IMG/VR virus record: IMGVR_UViG_3300028423_000861
Coordinates: 1 to 64,000 of that record
From: a virus
Length of the DNA stretch: 64,000 nucleotides
Direction: 5' to 3' (one strand)
Part shown: positions 24,400 through 32,702 of the stretch, piece by piece
Layout: every line of letters begins with the position of its first letter
Numbering within the stretch: the first letter of the stretch is position 1
Translations under genes and position numbers: made by a program
Notes under the pieces: generated by a model
Told to the model about the DNA's origin: nothing
Databases searched by the model: none
The model's input: the letters and a program-made list of their open reading frames with translations, nothing else

Positions 24400-24617
24400 T
24401 AATCATCTCTATCGATTACGTTTATACATTTTTCCTGCCAGTCTTGAACATCTCCCGTGTCCGGACCAAAAATTGCTCCGAAACTAAGTCCAACAGTTTC
24501 ATCTAACATTAAGTTATCGCCATCCTGAACTTTGAGTTGTCCGGTATATTCATCAATACGTGTGACTGTGCACAGGTATTTGCCGTCAAGAGTTGCCTCC
24601 CAAATATTGTCGGACAT
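24399..24617 (-). CDS. Small hypothetical protein, 72 aa
   Basis: A beta-rich acidic protein (IWEATLDGKYLCTVTRIDEY). The ATG at 24617 overlaps the stop of the NadM-Nudix gene (TGATG), with GGAG just upstream. Function unknown. Confidence 0.62.
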   Translation of the reverse strand: MSDNIWEATLDGKYLCTVTRIDEYTGQLKVQDGDNLMLDETVGLSFGAIFGPDTGDVQDWQEKCINVIDRDD

Positions 24618-25669
24618 CAGAGCATCTCCATAATAATTGAATAGTGGTCCTCGAAAAGCAATTGTGGATTTTCTTTCACAAAGCTGATCGGATACCATGC
24701 AGCGTCGATCGCATCGTCTCCGCCTTTTACTCGAAAAAGTGATTTCCCATCAGGGAATTTGAATCTAAACGCTGTTGTAAGAGTAAACCCTCTGACAGAA
24801 CGACTCGGATCATCAAATCTTCGCTCTTCACCCGTGTAAAAACCGCGAAGCTTACCACGTGGAATTCGACCTCTTTCATCCTGGATGCCTGCTTCTTCCC
24901 AGAGTTCATAGAGAACGTTTTCGAAACTGTCTCCTTTGTGAGGATCAACAAAACCACCAGGTAAAGCCAACTGTCCCTTACCTGGGAATCCGCCCCGTGT
25001 AACAAGAAGAATGTGACCCATTTGGGTGCAAACAGCGTCACACGTAATGAACGTAGGTGGGAACGGGCTGTTCGCCCAGCTTTCTTTATATGCATCCATC
25101 CATTCTTTTTCTTCCAAAACATAACGGAATTCTTCTTTTTCATAGAATTCCACGAGGTATTCTAGGACTGGCTCAGGAACCAATCTAACCGGAAAGTGCG
25201 GAGCTCTCTGGAAATAATTTTCACGAATTTCAGTCGCGCTAAGAGTAGCGAACCCTCGCTCCATCATGATTTGTTCGGCATTCGGGAAAAGATCTAGGTA
25301 ATAGCTACTGGCATCTTTCTTGTATCCAATGATACCAAGAGTGTCATCTTTTGACAAGTGTTTGTCAACGGCTGCATAGACATTGCCGAGCCATTCATCG
25401 TCATTTCCAGGAACATCGGGCAACGGTTCAACGTATACACGAGAGATATCACCGTCTCGTGCATTGTGATCGTGTCGGAATGCTTCCTCGATCATGCGCT
25501 CACGTTCTTCGAATGTCCAGGGATTTTTGAATGAGCGAGCTTTATTGCTCCCTCCGACTAGGACGACCACTCGTTCAGCGTGTTCAAGTCCAAAGTCAAT
25601 TAAGTGTTTGTGTCCCATATGAAATGGCTGGAACCGGCCGATCAGAAAGGCTGTGCTTACCTTTGTCAT
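24617..25669 (-). CDS. nadM: Bifunctional NMN adenylyltransferase / Nudix hydrolase
   Basis: A 350-residue fusion. The N-terminal NMNAT has GRFQPFHMGHKH (11-22) and the closing SATEIRENYF. The C-terminal Nudix domain has GGFVDPHKGDSFENV followed by LYELWEEAGI, with the Arg of the usual REXXEE replaced by Tyr. It turns NMN into NAD+, and the Nudix half probably cleaves ADP-ribose. The ATG at 25669 is set by the GRFQPFHMGH position and the hairpin ribosome site. It works with NadV downstream. Confidence 0.93.
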   Translation of the reverse strand: MTKVSTAFLIGRFQPFHMGHKHLIDFGLEHAERVVVLVGGSNKARSFKNPWTFEERERMIEEAFRHDHNARDGDISRVYVEPLPDVPGNDDEWLGNVYAAVDKHLSKDDTLGIIGYKKDASSYYLDLFPNAEQIMMERGFATLSATEIRENYFQRAPHFPVRLVPEPVLEYLVEFYEKEEFRYVLEEKEWMDAYKESWANSPFPPTFITCDAVCTQMGHILLVTRGGFPGKGQLALPGGFVDPHKGDSFENVLYELWEEAGIQDERGRIPRGKLRGFYTGEERRFDDPSRSVRGFTLTTAFRFKFPDGKSLFRVKGGDDAIDAAWYPISFVKENPQLLFEDHYSIIMEML

Positions 25670-25712
25670 AACAAACTCCTTGTTATCTATATCTTGCAAA
25701 CTCTCCGCTTGC
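25668..25712 (-). promoter_or_regulatory. Two GGAG-loop hairpins in the nadM leader
   Basis: The RNA first forms GCAAGC-GGAGA-GUUUGC (25712-25696, one G-U pair) and then AUAACAA-GGAGU-UUGUUAU (25686-25668), whose 3' arm includes the AU of the start codon. Stem sequences differ completely from those at nadV and pnuC while the five-base loop is kept, which argues for selection on the structure. Confidence 0.62.
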
Positions 25713-25717
25713 GTCCT

Positions 25718-25725
25718 TATTTATC
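25718..25725 (-). promoter_or_regulatory. Late-promoter-like octamer GATAAATA for nadM
   Basis: GATAAATA on the minus strand, placed so that a T4-type start about six bases downstream would begin the RNA at the first base of the leader hairpin (25712). Confidence 0.45.
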
Positions 25726-25838
25726 ATACTACATTATTGATTCAGTTTAGTCATTACGAATTTTTCACCCATAACGTCTTGGATATTCTTTCGGGTTCTT
25801 TGCCAGGAATCCAAATAGAACGATTTCGAAAACAGACA

Positions 25839-26252
25839 TTAAAATCCAACACTTACCGGGCCGCGATGTGAAACATAATATCCAAGATCATCAACCGTGT
25901 TAAAAGAAGTCAATCCGCTTTGGAATGCACCCATTTTGAACATCACGAGTATTTCGGATATTTGTTCTTTTAACCACATCATTTCACCACGCTTTAAGCC
26001 CTGGCGGCCTCGAAAACGAACATCCACTGCCCCGGTCCGAGAAACCCTCGCAACAACAGCACAATGATCTTTATCAGTAGGAGTATACCAATTGATATCA
26101 TCTCCAAAGCTGATTTCATAAATTGTATGTGTTTTGATACGGTTTTCTTCGTCTTGTTTCAATTCTCGCACAAAGACATCACCATTGGCGATTGATCTTT
26201 CGATAATAGGACGCAAGATTTTAGTTTGTCGTCCTTTTTTCTTCCCCATCAT
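25839..26252 (-). CDS. Hypothetical protein with internal VMFKMG motif
   Basis: A 137-residue protein, basic at the N-terminus (GKKKGRQTKILRPI). The shared motif appears as SEILVMFKMGAFQSG about 30 residues from the end. Last gene of a run of seven members of this set between 25.8 and 28.8 kb. Function unknown. Confidence 0.7.
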   Translation of the reverse strand: MMGKKKGRQTKILRPIIERSIANGDVFVRELKQDEENRIKTHTIYEISFGDDINWYTPTDKDHCAVVARVSRTGAVDVRFRGRQGLKRGEMMWLKEQISEILVMFKMGAFQSGLTSFNTVDDLGYYVSHRGPVSVGF

Positions 26253-26547
26253 ACATTCCCATCTTGAACATTACTGTATATTCAGAACTGATATCAGCAA
26301 TATGTTTGCTGGCTTCATCGGTTATATCTTCTGTTTTAAGATTAATTCTCATACGATTATTAAGAACACGATCACTTGTGTTGTAGATAATCCAATCAAG
26401 TCTCCAGTATTCAATTTCTGCAAATCTAACAAAATAGGAATAATACGCTCCCCTGTCAGAAATCAGAACCTTGTTGTCCTGAAAAGATTTCTTGATTGCC
26501 CGCGCCACCGATTGAGAACGAACACCTGTATGATCATAACTTTGCAT
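26221..26547 (-). CDS. Hypothetical protein with C-terminal VMFKMG motif
   Basis: A 108-residue protein ending IADISSEYTVMFKMGMYDG plus a short polar tail; the motif is nearly identical to that of the next gene down. Overlaps it by 32 bases. Function unknown. Confidence 0.72.
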   Translation of the reverse strand: MQSYDHTGVRSQSVARAIKKSFQDNKVLISDRGAYYSYFVRFAEIEYWRLDWIIYNTSDRVLNNRMRINLKTEDITDEASKHIADISSEYTVMFKMGMYDGEEKRTTN

Positions 26548-26548
26548 A

Positions 26549-26941
26549 TCAAATCGTCATCTTGTGCATTACCCAGAGCTCGTGACTGAGTTTATTAACA
26601 TAACCAATAGAGGTATGGCTCATAGGAACACTTCTTAAATTCCATTGTGAGAACCCATCTATTACACAGTCTTTTCTGGTTACGTGACTATTTACATCTG
26701 TAGCTACGAACCATTCAGTCCAAATGTTTCCATCATCACGACAATGCCAATATAGATCTGCTCCATATTTACTAAACATATCATTAACAAAAAATCCGAT
26801 AACGCCTGTGTATGTTCTTACATCATGCTCGGGACCCAGTTCTATTTGTCCATGATTAAACACTTGCAACTTGTCTGAATTCTGAAGAACCCTGTTTAGG
26901 AACATGCGATCATAACGAATGTCTTCGATAAATTTAATCAT
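26549..26941 (-). CDS. Hypothetical protein with C-terminal VMHKM motif
   Basis: A 130-residue protein with an aromatic, beta-rich centre, ending NKLSHELWVMHKMTI. ATG at 26941 is preferred to an upstream TTG. Member of the same set. Confidence 0.7.
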   Translation of the reverse strand: MIKFIEDIRYDRMFLNRVLQNSDKLQVFNHGQIELGPEHDVRTYTGVIGFFVNDMFSKYGADLYWHCRDDGNIWTEWFVATDVNSHVTRKDCVIDGFSQWNLRSVPMSHTSIGYVNKLSHELWVMHKMTI

Positions 26942-27287
26942 TGCCAAGCTTTTGCATTATCTGATATTCACTCAGGGTTTTAACCAGCCACTTATGAGTT
27001 TTAAAACTCACTGTAACTGCTACACCGCCGTGGACTATGATAGTATGAGGTCTATAATTAATCTTGTTGGGTGTAAAAATAATTCTTGCAATTTCTTCAG
27101 TTCTTAGAAATTGGGTATCAGCATACGGAACAACTCTGTCAACCAATGCCATCCATCGATTGTCATCAAGCCGATAAAAATCGATAGTATTATCTTTCAT
27201 GGCACGATTAACAGCACAGCGGACAAAACTGTCAGTGTCTTTGAAATCGTTTATAGTGGATTGTTGGTATGGGTTGTCTTGATTCAT
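26934..27287 (-). CDS. Hypothetical protein with C-terminal IMQKLG motif
   Basis: A 117-residue alpha/beta protein ending VKTLSEYQIMQKLGND, with a beta strand just before (GVAVTVSFKTHKW). Overlaps both neighbours by a few bases. Function unknown. Confidence 0.72.
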   Translation of the reverse strand: MNQDNPYQQSTINDFKDTDSFVRCAVNRAMKDNTIDFYRLDDNRWMALVDRVVPYADTQFLRTEEIARIIFTPNKINYRPHTIIVHGGVAVTVSFKTHKWLVKTLSEYQIMQKLGND

Positions 27288-27703
27288 ATTGAAGTTACAG
27301 ACATGTCATCGTTATCGTCATGGACAAATTTACCCTCGAGCTTGGCCATGGTAAGAATTTGCTCAGTATAAGGACGAAAACGATTCTTGAGAGCTTGAGA
27401 TTTCACCTTGCGCACACTGGCTGGGCTGCTACGCTGATGGAAATCGCGAGCAAGATCACCATCTTTGTCGATTGTAAAACCGTAACAACGACCCAAGCCG
27501 TCACGAAATTCAACCATGAGCTGTGATGATCCAGATGACCAATCAGTGTAAATTTCGGTATCATAGGAATTATCATCCCAAGCTTTTAAAAATGCCTGAT
27601 ACATGTGGTTTCTTTGTTGATGATACCCTTTGATCACCAGAACCCATATGGTTGCATATACTGCAAAAACAAGACCAAGCAAAACTAGTAGTGTAGTAAA
27701 CAT
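27284..27703 (-). CDS. Membrane-anchored hypothetical with TMAKL motif
   Basis: A 139-residue protein with an N-terminal transmembrane helix (LLVLLGLVFAVYATIWVLV), a soluble beta-rich domain, and YTEQILTMAKLEGKFV near the end. It shows that the recurring motif can be attached to a membrane anchor. Function unknown. Confidence 0.7.
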   Translation of the reverse strand: MFTTLLVLLGLVFAVYATIWVLVIKGYHQQRNHMYQAFLKAWDDNSYDTEIYTDWSSGSSQLMVEFRDGLGRCYGFTIDKDGDLARDFHQRSSPASVRKVKSQALKNRFRPYTEQILTMAKLEGKFVHDDNDDMSVTSI

Positions 27704-28215
27704 TAAATCATCCTCAAATTTTCCCGTTCTTCAGGAGTTTTATATAGGTGTCTATCGTGCATAAAATATCCATCTTCTGGACATCTTTTATCATAATGGA
27801 AATTCATAATGTCTCGAAAATGATATCGAAACGGGTCGCCTTCTTCATAATTATAACCATCGGTGATAAGGCTGTCACCGCTGATTTTAGCCATTACATA
27901 TCGTTCATTTAGAACTTCCTGCAAATCATGGTATGACTTGTCTTTGTTAAGTAGGTAAGGACAGATGGTATCACGGAGATACCCAGTGTAGCTGTCGGGG
28001 AGAAACCACACATACATATAATACCAATTAAATTTAGGATTGGATTTTGGATTGTTTATGTTTCGGAAAAGCAGTATAAATTTTTTATTTTCGGGTTTGT
28101 TCATACCACTGTGGTATCGAAATCCATCTGACATGTTTTCTAGAAAGACATTATCCGACTCTACTTGTCGGATAATGTCGCTCATATTAATTGTAGCCAT
28201 GTTCTTGCGTGTCAT
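27703..28215 (-). CDS. Hypothetical protein with internal VMAKISG motif
   Basis: A 170-residue aromatic-rich protein. The motif LNERYVMAKISGD is about 60 residues from the C-terminus, followed by a distinct aspartate- and histidine-rich tail. AAGGG precedes the ATG. Function unknown. Confidence 0.68.
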   Translation of the reverse strand: MTRKNMATINMSDIIRQVESDNVFLENMSDGFRYHSGMNKPENKKFILLFRNINNPKSNPKFNWYYMYVWFLPDSYTGYLRDTICPYLLNKDKSYHDLQEVLNERYVMAKISGDSLITDGYNYEEGDPFRYHFRDIMNFHYDKRCPEDGYFMHDRHLYKTPEERENLRMI

Positions 28216-28260
28216 TTGCTACCCTTCTTGGGATCGAAAACAAACGTCTGTAAAAATACT

Positions 28261-28806
28261 TTACCCATTTGCTAATTTCCACAGCGTATATGTCTCATCT
28301 GAAATTTTCATAATTCGTTTTCTTTGTTTACGAGACATGGGATAATGTTCAGTGTCGTTGATTAACATATAACAAGACTCGAATTTTTGACTAACAGGAT
28401 CATATAACCATTCAATATGATCAAATTGAAATTTGTAAGTATTGTTTTTTAGGTGTTTGAGAATTTCATCTTTGGGTTCTGTGCCAAGATATTTACAATG
28501 TTCAAAATTCAATTCAGCTGTCTTGGATTGAACCTCTTGCAAAGATAATTTCAATGCACTCATATGAGATTTCAAACTGTCTGGAGGTAAATACTTTTTC
28601 TTTTCATTGAGCATTTTCGCTCTGGTTAATTTTATAATATTGACATTTTGATGGTTATTAACAACACTGTCAACAATATTTTTTGTTTTGAACCGTCTAA
28701 AGATCTGTTTAAATAACCAGAGAAATTCTTTGGAATCGAGTAACACAGCAAGACTGAAGGACACGCCAGCCACTATAAGGCTGGCGATCAAAAAATCAAG
28801 TATCAA
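28261..28806 (-). CDS. Membrane-anchored hypothetical with TLWKL motif
   Basis: A 181-residue protein with an N-terminal membrane segment (FLIASLIVAGVSFSLAVLL), a basic helical middle and the C-terminus KISDETYTLWKLANG. The start is TTG at 28806, joined to the HAD stop as TTGA. Member of the shared-motif set. Confidence 0.65.
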   Translation of the reverse strand: MILDFLIASLIVAGVSFSLAVLLDSKEFLWLFKQIFRRFKTKNIVDSVVNNHQNVNIIKLTRAKMLNEKKKYLPPDSLKSHMSALKLSLQEVQSKTAELNFEHCKYLGTEPKDEILKHLKNNTYKFQFDHIEWLYDPVSQKFESCYMLINDTEHYPMSRKQRKRIMKISDETYTLWKLANG

Positions 28807-29276
28807 GGTTGTTGTTCCACGTTGAACACGAACGTGCCTCGCTCCTTCCACATACGAACAACACGGTCACGGTCTTCGAACACCATACTGATCGGCTTGT
28901 TGTATTTTTTCTCGAGACGATCAGCATGAAGACGTTTTTGTTCTACATCCGGCGTGTGCTGGTCACCTTGCTTGAGAAGAAGTTCGTCAGGCAGTGGCAG
29001 ACCATTACGCTGGAACCAATCCACAGTCATGTCATACACTGCATGATCACGCCCGCTGAGAACAACCACAGTCACATCTGGGTCATTTACAAATTTGTGG
29101 TAAAAGTATGCGACTTCGTCAATCAGTCCGTCATCCACACATGCAGCATGGAACAGGTCAAAACGGCGCTTGACCTTTTTACCTGTCTCAGGATCAACAG
29201 CCGGATCTGGCCGGATATGATGCATACGATGACGCACGTCAGCCAGCGTTCCGTCAAGATCAAAAATCACAAGCAT
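28803..29276 (-). CDS. HAD phosphatase resembling the 3'-phosphatase half of T4 Pnkp
   Basis: A 157-residue HAD protein: FDLDGTLADVRHR at the start, VVVLSGRDHAVYDMT near 73, LLKQGDQHTPD near 100, and VFEDRDRVVRMW near 135. The order and spacing match the phosphatase domain of T4 polynucleotide kinase, which removes 3'-phosphates during RNA repair. The kinase half is not attached; a separate kinase-like gene lies at 40884. ATG at 29276 has GAGGAG six bases upstream. Confidence 0.82.
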   Translation of the reverse strand: MLVIFDLDGTLADVRHRMHHIRPDPAVDPETGKKVKRRFDLFHAACVDDGLIDEVAYFYHKFVNDPDVTVVVLSGRDHAVYDMTVDWFQRNGLPLPDELLLKQGDQHTPDVEQKRLHADRLEKKYNKPISMVFEDRDRVVRMWKERGTFVFNVEQQP

Positions 29277-29300
29277 GATCATCTCCTCTATTACACTTAC

Positions 29301-29329
29301 ACTATAACCGATGTGTCATGCCGTGTCAA
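29301..29329 (-). promoter_or_regulatory. Sigma70-like promoter
   Basis: TTGACA (29329-29324), 17 bases, TATAGT (29306-29301), followed by the HAD gene and probably the run of motif genes down to 25.8 kb. Confidence 0.7.
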
Positions 29330-30392
29330 GAAGACTTTCAATGCTGTGATCTTTTTGAGTTCCAAGCATGTGATCAATTGCAATACTTACTTGATCAACG
29401 CGACGTTTACGATTAGTCTCGGTGATCACGACCTGTTCTGAATTAAACAATGGTTGATTGATAAATTTGGTATTTTGCAATATCTTGCCATAAAATTCCA
29501 TTCTTTCCGTATATGATGACATCACTCTTGATCCATCATCAACCCATTCCAGAAGGGGAGGAACGTATACCCAGAGATCAAAAAACTGTGTATACATTGC
29601 CATATCGGGTCCTAGCTCTTTGATATCTTTATTAATATAATACTGTGCATAGAGCCACGTCGTGATCATTTCAGTATCAACGAAAACTAGACCTGTCTCG
29701 GTTTCTTCAGTGGCTTTTTTGATCATAAAGTTGTGGCGGTAAGCGATTTTGAAAAAATCATCTTGCGATAAATTATTCAACTGGGCTTCGCTGAGAACAC
29801 GTCCATATTCATAAACTGCCGGGCTATTGAAAGTCCTAGCAAGGTCACTGACAAGTGTGGTTTTGCCAGAACTCTCAGGACCAACTACCACTACCTTTTT
29901 GGCCCAAAGTGGACGCATTTCTTTACTGATATATTTCCAGTTTTCAAGAGGGTTTTCACGTATCTGTGTCCCGCTGATGTCAAATAGCTCACGATTTGGA
30001 TCTACCGGGAACCATTCGATTCCCAGGCGTTTTGCCATTTCTTGACCATACATATCGGACGACACAACATAATCTGCATTGGGAGCATATTTTTTAAACA
30101 CACTAACCCAATAATCCCAGAAATCTTCATCCAGTGCAGTCCCGTTCTCATCGTATGCACGGGCTGGGCCATATCTATCACCATGATGTAGAAAAGTGAT
30201 ATTGTCATGATTGGCATACTTCTTTGCTATAGTCCGAAAATGGTCTGGACTAGACATGACAAAATGATCATCAGCACTCACAATGACTACGAGTTGATCT
30301 AGTTCATGTGCAGCCATTTCGATCATGAGTTCATGCCCCTTGTGTAGGGGCATGAATTTTCCAATTGTTATTCCGACAGTTTTCTTGACCAT
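29316..30392 (-). CDS. nadR: NadR-type NMN adenylyltransferase / ribosylnicotinamide kinase
   Basis: A 358-residue bifunctional enzyme. The NMNAT half has GKFMPLHKGHE (11-21) and ISGTQIRENP (139-148). The kinase half has the P-loop GPESSGKTTL (171-180) and the later DTEMITTWLYA. It phosphorylates nicotinamide riboside to NMN and adenylates NMN to NAD+. No DNA-binding N-terminus is present, so it is not the repressor form. Its ATG overlaps the pnuC stop, matching the usual PnuC-NadR partnership. Confidence 0.95.
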   Translation of the reverse strand: MVKKTVGITIGKFMPLHKGHELMIEMAAHELDQLVVIVSADDHFVMSSPDHFRTIAKKYANHDNITFLHHGDRYGPARAYDENGTALDEDFWDYWVSVFKKYAPNADYVVSSDMYGQEMAKRLGIEWFPVDPNRELFDISGTQIRENPLENWKYISKEMRPLWAKKVVVVGPESSGKTTLVSDLARTFNSPAVYEYGRVLSEAQLNNLSQDDFFKIAYRHNFMIKKATEETETGLVFVDTEMITTWLYAQYYINKDIKELGPDMAMYTQFFDLWVYVPPLLEWVDDGSRVMSSYTERMEFYGKILQNTKFINQPLFNSEQVVITETNRKRRVDQVSIAIDHMLGTQKDHSIESLLDTA

Positions 30393-31024
30393 TACACGAT
30401 CTCCAGTGCTGGTTCAGATTCTTGTTTTGCATAATCACGATACCACGCGATTCCGCCGATGGTAGCAAGAACTAGGAATAAGACATATAGACCGCTTGTA
30501 ACAACCAGTCCTTTTGCATAGTATACTCCGATAGCAATCACATCCATGGTGACCCAGAGAACCCAGCTTTCACGATATTTCGCAATCATGAGCAATTGTG
30601 CAGCAATACTCATCCAAGTAGTCAGAGCATCTATATAAGGGAAACTAGCACCCACAGTGTAGTTCGCTACAAGATAGCCGTTTACACCGGCGGCGCCGAG
30701 TATACCCAGACCGATTAGTAGAAATTGAACCACAGTAAGTGATCTCACAACGCTGTCGTTCTCAGCTTGTCGCGCGGCCCTACGCCACATGACAAAGCCG
30801 ATTAGCTGCATGGGTAGATAGAACAGGATTTGCAATCCTGCATCTGAATAAAGTCCGAATTGAAAGAAAAGATATCCGAAAAGAATGACACCTAGAGCGC
30901 CAAAAAACCACGTCCAAATATTGTGCCTTATAGCAAGGTAGACGCAGATTGCGGAAAAAATGGTCCCAAATAATTCAACTTTGCCTAGGGGACCCGCAAA
31001 GTATGCGAGAATTGTCTCGATCAT
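30392..31024 (-). CDS. pnuC: Nicotinamide riboside transporter
   Basis: A 210-residue membrane protein with about seven transmembrane helices and PnuC features (WTWFFGALGVILFGYLFFQ; LWVTMDVIAIGVYYAKGLVV). PnuC lets nicotinamide riboside enter, and the NadR kinase traps it as NMN. Together with nadR it forms a second, independent NAD+ route beside NadV and NadM. It has its own promoter and a leader made almost entirely of two hairpins. Confidence 0.93.
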   Translation of the reverse strand: MIETILAYFAGPLGKVELFGTIFSAICVYLAIRHNIWTWFFGALGVILFGYLFFQFGLYSDAGLQILFYLPMQLIGFVMWRRAARQAENDSVVRSLTVVQFLLIGLGILGAAGVNGYLVANYTVGASFPYIDALTTWMSIAAQLLMIAKYRESWVLWVTMDVIAIGVYYAKGLVVTSGLYVLFLVLATIGGIAWYRDYAKQESEPALEIV

Positions 31025-31069
31025 AACTAATCTCCTTAGTTTTGTATAACGCTAGAACTCCTCTAGCGT
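31025..31069 (-). promoter_or_regulatory. Two GGAG-loop hairpins forming the pnuC leader
   Basis: The first hairpin has an 8-bp stem (ACGCUAGA with UCUAGCGU) and loop GGAGU (31069-31049). The second is AACUAA-GGAGA-UUAGUU (31041-31025), with the ribosome site in the loop and AUG immediately after. Given the promoter position, these two hairpins make up nearly the whole leader. Confidence 0.65.
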
Positions 31070-31077
31070 CAATATTT

Positions 31078-31106
31078 AGTCTATGTTTGTATGTCTGTCT
31101 TGTCAA
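31078..31106 (-). promoter_or_regulatory. Promoter of pnuC-nadR
   Basis: TTGACA (31106-31101), 17 bases, TAGACT (31083-31078) on the minus strand; transcription would start at about 31071, just before the first leader hairpin. Confidence 0.65.
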
Positions 31107-31116
31107 ATTGTTCTTA

Positions 31117-31148
31117 GAAAAATGTCGGCATGATAATCATGCCGACAT
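31117..31148 (-). terminator. Rho-independent terminator
   Basis: A perfect 12-bp stem (ATGTCGGCATGA with TCATGCCGACAT), three-base loop, then TTTTT on the minus strand. It ends the rnlA operon and insulates the pnuC promoter. Confidence 0.9.
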
Positions 31149-31157
31149 CAAAAGTTG

Positions 31158-31424
31158 TTAGTCGGATTCAACTGCACCGGTTTTTGGAAAGCATTGCATT
31201 CCAGCCGGATGTGTCTGTCCCCAAGCCATAACACAAGTCATACCTTGTGCTGTTACTGGCGTCCATTCATAAACACGAACATCGAGACCTTTGGTTTCAA
31301 CTCGATAAGCCGCATCGGGTTCTTTGGGTTCAAGACCGGCATTTTTGCTCCAGGTCCAGAGATCAGCATGTGCTGCGGTTGCCATGAAAATAACAGCAAC
31401 GGCAATAATTGAGAGTAGTTTCAT
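31158..31424 (-). CDS. Small exported protein, 88 aa
   Basis: A clear signal peptide (KLLSIIAVAVIFMATAAHA, cleavage probably after AHA) followed by about 68 residues with two cysteines that could form a disulphide. A periplasmic location is likely. It overlaps rnlA by 4 bases and is followed by a strong terminator. Function unknown. Confidence 0.75.
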   Translation of the reverse strand: MKLLSIIAVAVIFMATAAHADLWTWSKNAGLEPKEPDAAYRVETKGLDVRVYEWTPVTAQGMTCVMAWGQTHPAGMQCFPKTGAVESD

Positions 31425-32647
31425 TCCAGTTCTCCTTGGTCATCATTGATTTGAGGAAGGCCAAGAAACTCGGCCAACTCCAGGTATTTCCTGGTGTTAC
31501 CCAGGTTCTTGCGAACATGCTCCATGAGCAAGTCATTCAAGTCCTTGCCATCAGCATGTGCAAACACGAAGCGCCACTGGCGCTGGTCGAGGTCCGATGC
31601 AGGAAGAACTTCCGTAGCAAGACGCTTGCGGTCACCCTCTGCATCCGTGATCAAGTCGTTGACTACTTGGTCAAGTTCAACCAGCTTCTCGTGATACAAG
31701 CGATGGAAGTCACGCTCGTATTGCTTGACACGCTCGTAGTCACGTTCGTCGAGGTGCGGATAAACGTCGTCCAACTCGTTCTCGAGCAAGAGAGCAAGGA
31801 TGTGACGATCCGTGCGAATCTTGTCCTTGACCTTGTGGATACGCACATACCAGTCATTCTTGACTTTGACAGCGTGACCGTCAGCAAAGCGTATGATGTC
31901 ACCCTCACGACCTTCCGATTCACGCTGGCGAGCAACGTATTCTTCTAGCCCGCCGTCGACTGAGCCATACTCGGGAACTTGAGTAATGCCCCGGGGAATG
32001 CTCGTAATTGAATCTTCGCGATACTCCGGAAACGGAATATAAAGACCATTGCGATTATTGCGCAGTGCAAGAAGAACCAGGTCCGGTTCTTCATACTCGA
32101 TTACAATTTGGTTTTTTGGCGACACGTATTCAAACAGCGGCGTGATACCAGCTGCGATCATGCGCTGCATCCAAACAGTAATTTCGGCAGCATCTGACCG
32201 AGACAGGAGATATTCCAGTGCTTCCTCGGCAACGTCAGTGACGCCCATTTTAGTAGCAAGCTGGATACGACCGTCGAGATAAAGCGGACGCACCATTGAC
32301 CCGTCCATCTTTTCCATGATCACATGCGGCTTGGACATGTCAAGGTTGTGAAGCTGAGTTTCCTCGCGCTCACTAACATTGAAAAACTTGTGGAAGGGAC
32401 GGCTCATGATGTCGCCGTTTACATCAAAAATCAGGCCGCGGCACTCACGACGCATGATTCCCTTGGGGATCATTTCACCATGATTTTCCATGAGATCGTT
32501 TTCATCGATGTCAAACGTGTCTGCATAACCAACATTGTAGTTGATCACAGTATAACGATCACGCTCGGCTACGACGAACTCGTCGCGGTCTTGGATAGCC
32601 GGCAGCACATCTTCAATGCGCTCGATGATAGGAAATTTATAATGCAT
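31421..32647 (-). CDS. rnlA: RNA ligase, T4 Rnl1 family
   Basis: A 408-residue ATP-dependent RNA ligase. The adenylated lysine is K113 in MEKMDGSMV (motif I). Upstream are RRECRGLIFD and RPFHKFFNVSE, typical of Rnl1. Later nucleotidyltransferase motifs include LFEYVSPKNQIV (IIIa/IV region) and HAVKVKNDWYVRIHK (motif V). In T4 this enzyme repairs host tRNA cut by anticodon nucleases such as PrrC. Separate Pnkp-like phosphatase and kinase genes are also in the window. Confidence 0.92.
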   Translation of the reverse strand: MHYKFPIIERIEDVLPAIQDRDEFVVAERDRYTVINYNVGYADTFDIDENDLMENHGEMIPKGIMRRECRGLIFDVNGDIMSRPFHKFFNVSEREETQLHNLDMSKPHVIMEKMDGSMVRPLYLDGRIQLATKMGVTDVAEEALEYLLSRSDAAEITVWMQRMIAAGITPLFEYVSPKNQIVIEYEEPDLVLLALRNNRNGLYIPFPEYREDSITSIPRGITQVPEYGSVDGGLEEYVARQRESEGREGDIIRFADGHAVKVKNDWYVRIHKVKDKIRTDRHILALLLENELDDVYPHLDERDYERVKQYERDFHRLYHEKLVELDQVVNDLITDAEGDRKRLATEVLPASDLDQRQWRFVFAHADGKDLNDLLMEHVRKNLGNTRKYLELAEFLGLPQINDDQGELE

Positions 32648-32673
32648 CTCTATTCCTTCTTGCTTACTCTATC

Positions 32674-32702
32674 ACTGTAAGCGATATGTCTTGGTATGTC
32701 AA
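32674..32702 (-). promoter_or_regulatory. Conserved-spacer promoter of rnlA
   Basis: TTGACA (32702-32697), spacer TACCAAGACATATCGCT, TACAGT (32679-32674), then GTAAGC. The TGA of the -35 box is the stop codon of the gene upstream. Confidence 0.65.
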
